The position numbers and the translations under genes are program-made. Under the pieces are notes generated by a model, which was not told the DNA's origin, did no database searches, and saw nothing but the letters and a program-made list of their open reading frames with translations. From Pisaster brevispinus (Eukaryota > Echinodermata > Asteroidea > Forcipulatida > Asteriidae): 64,000 nt of DNA. The stretch's first letter is position 1. Each line of letters starts with the position of its first letter. The stretch is from NCBI GenBank assembly GCA_023634235.1, contig JAMKCF010000014.1, positions 8,092,001 to 8,156,000 of the forward strand, in the 5' to 3' direction. This document shows, one piece after another, positions 58,290 through 64,000 of the stretch.

Positions 58290-58739
58290 TAGGACTTTTA
58301 TTTTCTGATAGGTGTTATTACTTCCTGTTTAATTATGAAAGTTGTCCATTAAAGGTCGTCTATTGCAGGGCCATTAAAATTATGGCTTTTTTTATAAAAG
58401 AACAAAGAAGGAAGTGGGGTGGGGTGAATTACACAATGTACAGGGTAAATAACTTGAAATTACAGTTATGCAAAAAGATCAAAGCAGGCTGTATGGGGTA
58501 TTAATAGTGAGGCAGTGGTGTGGGAAGAAACTTGCAGAGCACCTTATGGTCTTTGCTTTATGGGATGGTTATTGATGGATTTAGGACTCTTATATTGGTG
58601 TTTATTGACTTTGCTTTGCCATTAGTTCACTCTAAGCTCTTTAAAGAGTGAAGCGGAGGAGATGGGATATGAGCCGCTTGCTCCTGCTACGGTCTCTGAA
58701 GCAGGCATGGAATTCTTCCCACTTTTGTCTGATTTCAGA

Positions 58740-58870
58740 TTTATTTTTCCCTTGGGAATAATCAGAAAGATTGTGACTAAATAGCCTGAAAAGTCTATTA
58801 AAACCTACACCATGTGTACACATGTAGGTCAGCCCTTGTACTTGAGAAAATGTTCCTACTTTTTTTCCCA
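58740..58870. repeat. Dispersed repeat, partner of 42505-42615
   Basis: aatcagaaagattgtgacta, aatagcctgaaaagtct, ttgtacttgagaaaatgttc and ctacttttttt match the other copy in order. A short hairpin, tgtgtacacatgta, is embedded. Confidence 0.5.
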
Positions 58871-59032
58871 TTGACCAAAATTCCTGCCTGCTGAAGGGTC
58901 AAACACACACGGTACCTAGTGTAGACTTTTGGTAGCTTGTTTGTCAGCAGGTTCTCTTTAGCAATTACAACATAATCATTTACCTTTGATTATACTGGCC
59001 TACAAGGTTGCTTTATCTAGTGCGGCTGTCAG

Positions 59033-59359
59033 TTGCGGAGACCCTGGGTGAGATACAGCTGTCTCTTCCCCATCGGTCCTCGTTTCCTCTTACCTCTTAA
59101 CTCCGTGGAGGAGAATCAAATAGAAGATAAGATAGTATCTAAAGAGAACACTCTTCTCTTGGAGATCGGCTGTCAGACCCTGAGACCCTGTGTGCTTGAG
59201 ACGCATACTAAGATAAAATGCCTCATCAATTATGCACCATACAGGGAGTTTGACTTGGCCACTGACGCTGACTACTTCAACAAAAGGGATTCGGTCCGGC
59301 TGGTTGGACAGTGGGCCACCATGAGCAGTGTGCCATATGGATACCTCTCGTCACTATAG
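59033..59359 (+). other. Unassigned open frame in intron, 108 codons
   Basis: The frame has unusually even codon composition for this AT-rich intron and ends ATDADYFNKRDSVRLVGQWA, then TMSSVPYGYLSSL. No family is recognised. It opens on a non-ATG codon and lacks a clear acceptor/donor pair in frame with the kinase exons. It may be an unrecognised exon on an alternative transcript, a decayed transposon frame or chance. Confidence 0.2.
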
Positions 59360-60159
59360 CCCCCTGGAAGGGGAAGGGCTGAAAAACAATGCTGATTGGC
59401 TAACCAAAAGTGACCACTCTGCATGCACATAAAACTTGTTTGAGTGCTTGTAGAGCACTTTTAGCACGTGCTTGTCAAATTGCAAGTTTTTTGACACAAT
59501 CCACTTCAAACGAATCATGTTTTTTTACATGGCCACCCTAAACTGCATACAGTTGGATATATCACAAGAGCAAAGAATGAGAGGGGCCAGTTGCTCTATG
59601 CCTTGATGCGTCTTTTGACAGCGCGGCGCGCTCTGCGTGGTCTCTAACACAGAATGGATCAACCACAGCACTTATTTGAATATCTAACATATTTGGATAT
59701 TTTTAAGTCACACTTCCAGGGGTAATGATCGAGCAAGGCATTCTGGGGGAAAAGGGCGTGGCGAAATCGTACACCACTGGGAACAAGGTTGTCACTGTGA
59801 TAACCAGCCACCTGACAAAGATAACCACTGCAGGATACCATTTATATTGGCTCTATTTATGATCGCACTAACAAACACCCCCACCCCCTTCACCTCCTCC
59901 ACCCAACCCCCCGGGAATTTACAGAGCAATCAATTTGAATTCTTTGCCCGGCACCAACTGGTTGAGAAGGACTGTGTGTGTGTTACTTGAGATGAAGTCA
60001 AGACAGTCCCATGCAGTGTTTGTAGTTCACACAGCGAGTGCCCTCATGTCTTTCTCAGACATCCAACTAGCACAGTGCAAAAAGTTCATTGCATTAAGAA
60101 ATCCAGGTTTCATTATGAGTATTGTATAAATGTGATATTCATTTTCCCTGATGTAAGAA

Positions 60160-60300
60160 CAACCCATTTGCGAGTTAGATTTGAATAATATCTGGTACAA
60201 TGACTTGTTTAGGCACAAGTGACTGCTTTATTTTGAATTCCTCAGACTAGAGGCAGTTGCTATATGTTCACATGGTTCGGGGCAAGGTTTTGCGTAGTTT
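60160..60300. mobile_element. Single arm of the inverted-repeat family at 29181
   Basis: caacccatttgcgagttaga, tttgaataatatctggtaca, tttgaattcctcagacta and ggcagttgctatatg match the left arm at 29181-29290 with small indels. No opposite arm is seen nearby. Truncated copy. Confidence 0.7.
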
Positions 60301-60843
60301 TATAAGGGACAGTGTACGGTACATCTGTACAAGCTTGCTTTGCCCATGTCACTTGGAGGTTGCTACACAAAAGCTTGGCCCAACCCATGTGATGTTGTAA
60401 CATTGTCTTCAGTTGTTGGAATCCAATTTGAGTGTGACCAATTCATTGTATCAGTCATTATTCAAAATGTAACTAACAAATGGCTTCTTACATCAATTCA
60501 ACTTGCCCCACTTTACCTACCATCTTCTGGACTTGTGGCTCACTAGGTTCAGTGAACTCTCATCAGCTTCCCAAGACTGGCCCAAGAGCTCCCAGAATTA
60601 GATATCTCACCTTGCCCCTCCCTGTTCACCTCAAGGTGTTCTAGACCGCCCAACATTAAAACAATGGCTTCAATTTAAAGTTCTTTTCACAGAAATGTCA
60701 AAGTTGAAAAGGAAAACTTAGAGACCACTGGAAAGGCTGATCATTTCAACAACAAATTTGAGTTTTTGTTCGTAAAGGTTTTCTACAATTCGAGAGCGGG
60801 ACCAGGTTGCTTGTCTGGTTTCAACTCTGACAGCTTTTTCCAC

Positions 60844-61028
60844 TGAGCTCAATTTCATAGAGCTGCTTAAGTAACAATTGCTTAACAATTTTCTGCTAAG
60901 TAAAAATAAGCTGGATACCAGTCACATATAGTGCATGTGACATGTGACATGGTAACCTTATTCTGGTAAGCATAATGTTGTTGAGATTTGCTACTTTTCG
61001 TGCCCAAGCAGCTCTATGAAATTGGGCC
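60844..61028. mobile_element. GGGCCC-TIR MITE, first of a tandem pair
   Basis: tgagctcaatttcatagagc at the left, ataccagtcacatatagtgc and ggtaaccttattctggtaag inside, cagctctatgaaattgggcc at the right. Confidence 0.8.
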
Positions 61029-61225
61029 CAGGGATCCAAATTTATAGAGCTCCTTCAGCAGAAAATATTGCCTAAACATTTCTGCCAAGCAAAAATGAGC
61101 AGGCTACCAGTCACAAATGTTACAGTGAAATGGCAGTTTGGCTGGTAACCTTATTCTGGTAAGCCTAATTTGTTGCGCTTAGCTACTTTTTGTACTTACA
61201 CAGCTCTGATCTTTGAAATCGGATC
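61029..61225. mobile_element. GGGCCC-TIR MITE, second of a tandem pair
   Basis: Begins directly after the first copy (cagggatccaaatttataga), with ggctaccagtcacaaatgtt, ggctggtaaccttattctgg and a diverged right end, cacagctctgatctttgaaa. Two neighbouring family members share one boundary. Confidence 0.7.
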
Positions 61226-61483
61226 CTGCTCTTTAAGGCTTCCTTCAAACTTTGTTATTTGTTTAGGACTTGATTTTGAAGCCGTCATGAGCCATCTGTG
61301 TGGGCAGTTGTTTACGTGTATATGTACCTTCAAGAAGCAATAAAGCCAGCTAACTGGGCCACTCGGGCAGAATTTTTGTAAAGGTTCTCAGTTATTTTGA
61401 AGTGACATTTGTCCGGGGAATCAATGTTAAGGGAGATTGCTGTAAATAATAATGGATTACTTTCTCTCTTTATTTTCGTACAG

Positions 61484-61616
61484 GAAGGTGAACACATGCG
61501 TGATATGCTCTCTGGAATGCATAATTGGTATGCTTGTTCCCATGCGAGGCCGACGTACTGCAACGTCTGCAGGGAGGCTTTATCCGGTGTAACCTCTCAT
61601 GGTCTTTCATGTGAAG
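61484..61616 (+). CDS. DGKH: Diacylglycerol kinase, C1-domain exon 1
   Basis: Forty-four codons plus one base: [20 protein letters not shown], then [20 protein letters not shown] and LSCE. It contains the first half of the C1 zinc finger: His13, Cys26, Cys29 and Cys43 of this exon in the spacing H-X12-C-X2-C-X13-C. From [11 protein letters not shown] onward it is almost identical to vertebrate DGK-delta/eta. The acceptor is tcgtacag, the donor aag/gtaaat, and the exon ends in phase 1. C1 domains of diacylglycerol kinases form the lipid/regulatory module before the catalytic domain. Confidence 0.97.
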
Positions 61617-62322
61617 GTAAATGATGAGACTTTGTGGCTAGAGGCTCTTGGCTCAGCAACAGGGACACTTCATAGCCTTTGGCTGATTCTCAGCCAACAG
61701 GTCTAGGGAGGTTTGCGCTAACATCATGGACGTGAAATATTTCTGTATGAGTAGCTGTGGTTCTGAAACGAGCTTGTGGTGTAACAACTTGACATTTCAG
61801 TCAGTATATTCTGATAGTCTTTCAGAACTCAAAGACAGATATTTCATGGTGCGTCTGCAAACCTCACTTGATTGTGTCTTCACCATGAAAAGTTTCAAAT
61901 CCTATATTAGTGGGCTTCATTTCATCAAGACTGGTTTGAGCAGTCAGAATTACTAAGCAAAATGTGGTGCCACCTTTTCAAAATGAGGGCTTTAACTGAA
62001 GGGTTTTGGCAGAGCAAGGACGTATTTGCTTTGCTTTCGTGTACAAAACCAATGGGAACGTTGATTTAAAAAAAATAAAGTCCTAGCAATGGTAGAACAA
62101 AGAGAATGCTGCAATTTTTGGGGTCAACAAACATGCGTTTGTGAAATAAGACCCATTAGACACAGAAGATAATTTCACTGCTCTGGGTATCGTAAGAAAT
62201 ACAATTTACTTGTCTGATGTTTAAAGGCATTTGAAAAGTCTGTTTGATGTTCATCAAAAGGAGCTTCCTCGGAACAAAATATTTAAAATGTGAGCTAAAT
62301 AGACTAATTCTCGTTTTGACAG
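61617..62322 (+). other. Intron within the C1 domain, 0.7 kb
   Basis: Phase-1 intron splitting a valine codon between the third and fourth zinc-binding cysteines. It includes a copy of the repeat seen at 46610-46770 (about 61985-62140). The acceptor is cgttttgacag. Confidence 0.9.
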
Positions 62323-62432
62323 TATGCAAATTCAAAGCTCATAAACGATGCGCCGTTCGTGCTCAGAATAACTGCAAGTGGACGACGTTAGCTTCGGTTG
62401 GGAAGGACATCATCGAAGAAGAAGATGGAACG
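62323..62432 (+). CDS. DGKH: Diacylglycerol kinase, C1-domain exon 2
   Basis: Completes the split Val codon, then 36 codons: [36 protein letters not shown]. It supplies the last zinc ligands Cys, His, Cys and Cys (C-X4-H-X2-C-X7-C), completing a canonical C1 domain. The following TTLAS(I/V)GKDIIE linker is diagnostic of the delta/eta pair. The donor is acg/gtaaga, phase 0. The next family segment (second C1, then the catalytic region) is not found before base 64000, so the gene continues outside the window. Confidence 0.97.
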
Positions 62433-62494
62433 GTAAGAGTCTTTCCACTTAAGTCTGAGTTCCAATTTTTGGCCCCTCAAAAAATTTTTGTCGG

Positions 62495-62850
62495 CTCAGT
62501 GCTATAAGGCCAATAATTGCATTTTCATATCGGTAATGATAAAAAGGTAGCTAGATGAAAAATATATAAATTTGAAAAATAAATCTGCAAAACATTGTTT
62601 TACTTAGAAAATGATTGTTTCTTTTTGCCAAACAATTACTTAAGAGACCACTCTTGATCAATAAACTCCATTTACCAGGAGCTCCAAAATATGCAAAATT
62701 ATTTGTTATGAAAACCAAACTAATTGCACCAACGACCTTAAAGTTCTGAGGAGAGAACTTGTCATTAAAGAGCCTAAAAAGTCGTTTTAAAAAGCCTATC
62801 TGAATGTCAGCACTTGTACTGCAACCTTTTTCAAAAGGAGAAATATGTCA
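62495..62850. repeat. Dispersed repeat family C, copy 3
   Basis: gctcagtgctataaggcc, gtttctttttgccaaacaat, cttaagagaccactcttgat, caataaactccatttaccag, gagctccaaaatatgcaaaa and acgaccttaaagttctgag combine the blocks of copy 1 (18640) and copy 2 (45540). This is the most complete representative, about 350 bases. Confidence 0.7.
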
Positions 62851-62868
62851 TGCCAATGAGGCTAGGAA

Positions 62869-63052
62869 AGTAAAGCAGTCACCAAAATGAAAAAGAAATA
62901 GTCCACATTGTGTCCAAACCTGTAGTTTTGTATTTCTGATGATGCACAGAGTCTGTAAACCTCCTGAATTGTAACATCTGTGAGGTTCTGGGTCTAGAAT
63001 AAGAGAGAACCCAGGCCTCATGCTATTTTGTCACATTCATCAAATCCAGGGC
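62869..63052. repeat. Dispersed repeat, partner of 7677-7850
   Basis: agtaaagcagtcaccaaaat, aatagtccacattgtgtcc, gtaacatctgtgaggttctg and tcacattcatcaaatcc correspond to the blocks of the upstream copy; about 40 extra bases sit in the centre. It lies immediately after family-C copy 3. Confidence 0.7.
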
Positions 63053-64000
63053 TGTTGTTAGAGACATTTGAGTGCTGGCCGCAGATTTTGTAGTTCTAGC
63101 CCAGTGTGCACAATGCATGCCACTCATGCATATTTTTTTCATCAGTGACATGAACAAACAAACAAGTTATTAGTATAACATTTGCAAGTAATTAGCTTAC
63201 CAGAATAAATAAATACATGTAAGATAACCTTTACAGTCAGTATCAAAGTAACAACACAATCACACAAGTCATTCGCAAACAAACTTTCTCTCTTGTGCAC
63301 AACGACTGCTGAGTTCAATGAACACAACTGCTTTCTGGGAAGCTTTGCTGTAGCATTTTCATTACGTGTACTAGTTGCAATACCGAGTACCAGTGCTCAA
63401 TACCAGTGTACATACATTCATCAATTTGTTGCTATCAATGTGAGGACTTTCCTTTGTCCCTCTAACTTAACTTTCTTCAAGCACATGAAAAAATGTGCGG
63501 ACACAAAAAATACAAAGAGTTGCATTGTGAGGACAGCTTTGTTCCTTTTGTGTTCCTTTGTTCTACTGTCCCCTCTCTTCTGATAATACCAAGTCACTGT
63601 ACATCATGTACACTGCATAGACAGGTTACACGCATTCTGTCGTAATGCGTGTGTTATATGCGTGCATGGGGATCGGTAAGATGCATGTACTGGGTTTGGC
63701 TTGAGTTTGAGTTTGGTTTGAGTACGAAGTAAATGAAAAAGAAGGGTTGGGCAATTATTTAATTAAATCATGCGGTATTCAGGATTTTGCGCTTAATTTG
63801 AGTGCCGGTCGAGGTGACTTCATTTGTCTTTCGTGCGCTAGTCGGCATTACCAAGTGGTGGTTGGTGCCCACCAGGGCAACCAGCGTAGCTGCAATCCTG
63901 GTCAAATCTGTGTGGTTATCAAAAACTTAAGTAGTCTTCCAAAATGAGATGATAGAAATGTCCTGAAATAAGCATATACAGTGACCTAGCAGGCCTTTCT

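Larger units (their letters stand above)
42263..61483 (+). other. Intron, 19.2 kb
   Basis: Separates the PH from the C1 domain. It carries foldbacks, SINEs, a LINE fragment, a large degenerate satellite, a Harbinger-like element and MITEs (listed separately). The stretches 46770-48590, 53000-54000 and 54800-57000 show only AT-rich or low-complexity DNA with (ATT)n tracts (for example 55497-55512) and no supported gene. Confidence 0.88.
62433..64000 (+). other. Next intron, incomplete
   Basis: Contains family-C repeat (62495-62850) and another dispersed repeat (62869-63052). From 63052 to the end I see no further exon, only AT-rich DNA; open frames at 63293-63583 and 63747-63947 show no recognisable domain. 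Confidence 0.75.

Noticed and set aside
1..64000. CRISPR array, operon or bacterial mobile island
   Set aside because: Tandem repeats have no spacer structure typical of CRISPR, and spliced exons, SINEs and LINE remnants show that this is eukaryotic nuclear DNA.
62433..64000. Next kinase exon (second C1 domain)
   Set aside because: I looked for the expected Cys/His-rich segment after the DIIEEEDGT linker and found none before the window ends.

Overview
This is a eukaryotic window: AT-rich, intron-dominated DNA of a marine invertebrate deuterostome, most probably an echinoderm (perhaps a starfish). That assignment is an inference from repeat style: dense short palindromic DNA elements, a tRNA-Leu-derived SINE, and the 3' ends of CR1/L2-like LINEs. 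I cannot confirm the species. There is no bacterial or phage-like gene organisation, and almost every open frame is chance or repeat-derived.

The one protein-coding gene I can support runs on the + strand. It is the 5' part of a type II diacylglycerol kinase, the invertebrate counterpart of vertebrate DGK-eta/DGK-delta. Six short exons (16906-16953, 34882-34944, 36540-36620, 42158-42262, 61484-61616, 62323-62432) have GT/AG boundaries, keep one reading frame across all junctions, and give 180 residues: a complete PH domain followed by a complete first C1 zinc-finger domain (H-X12-C-X2-C-X13-C-X2-C-X4-H-X2-C-X7-C). A plausible first coding exon lies at 15451-15540. The second C1, catalytic and SAM regions must lie beyond base 64000. 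Introns are about 17.9, 1.6, 5.5, 19.2 and 0.7 kb, so some 99% of the gene span here is intron.

Layout. 1-12.0 kb: upstream DNA with a 36-bp minisatellite inside a palindromic element, a LINE 3' end, SINEs and foldback MITEs. 12.0-15.45 kb: a repeat-poor stretch that may hold promoter and 5' UTR. 15.45-17.0 kb: candidate first exon, a 110-bp tandem array and the first certain exon. 17-34.9 kb: large intron with SINEs, a 138-bp foldback, an 8-bp-TSD hAT-like element nested in another inverted-repeat element (29.2-30.5 kb), and a 1778-bp TIR element that has split a 148-bp satellite (32.0-34.3 kb). 34.9-42.3 kb: three PH exons with palindromic elements between them. 42.3-61.5 kb: large intron with a LINE C-terminal fragment, a roughly 2.2-kb degenerate satellite carrying a MITE, a PIF/Harbinger-like element with a Myb/SANT-like fragment, and a SINE interrupted by a MITE. 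61.5-64 kb: C1 exons and the start of the next intron.

Functionally, the gene product would phosphorylate diacylglycerol to phosphatidic acid. The PH domain seen here would target membranes and the C1 domain belongs to the lipid/regulatory module. No previously undescribed enzymatic or defence system is visible. The most unusual content is the layered transposon and satellite architecture of the introns, which gives clear relative ages of insertions.
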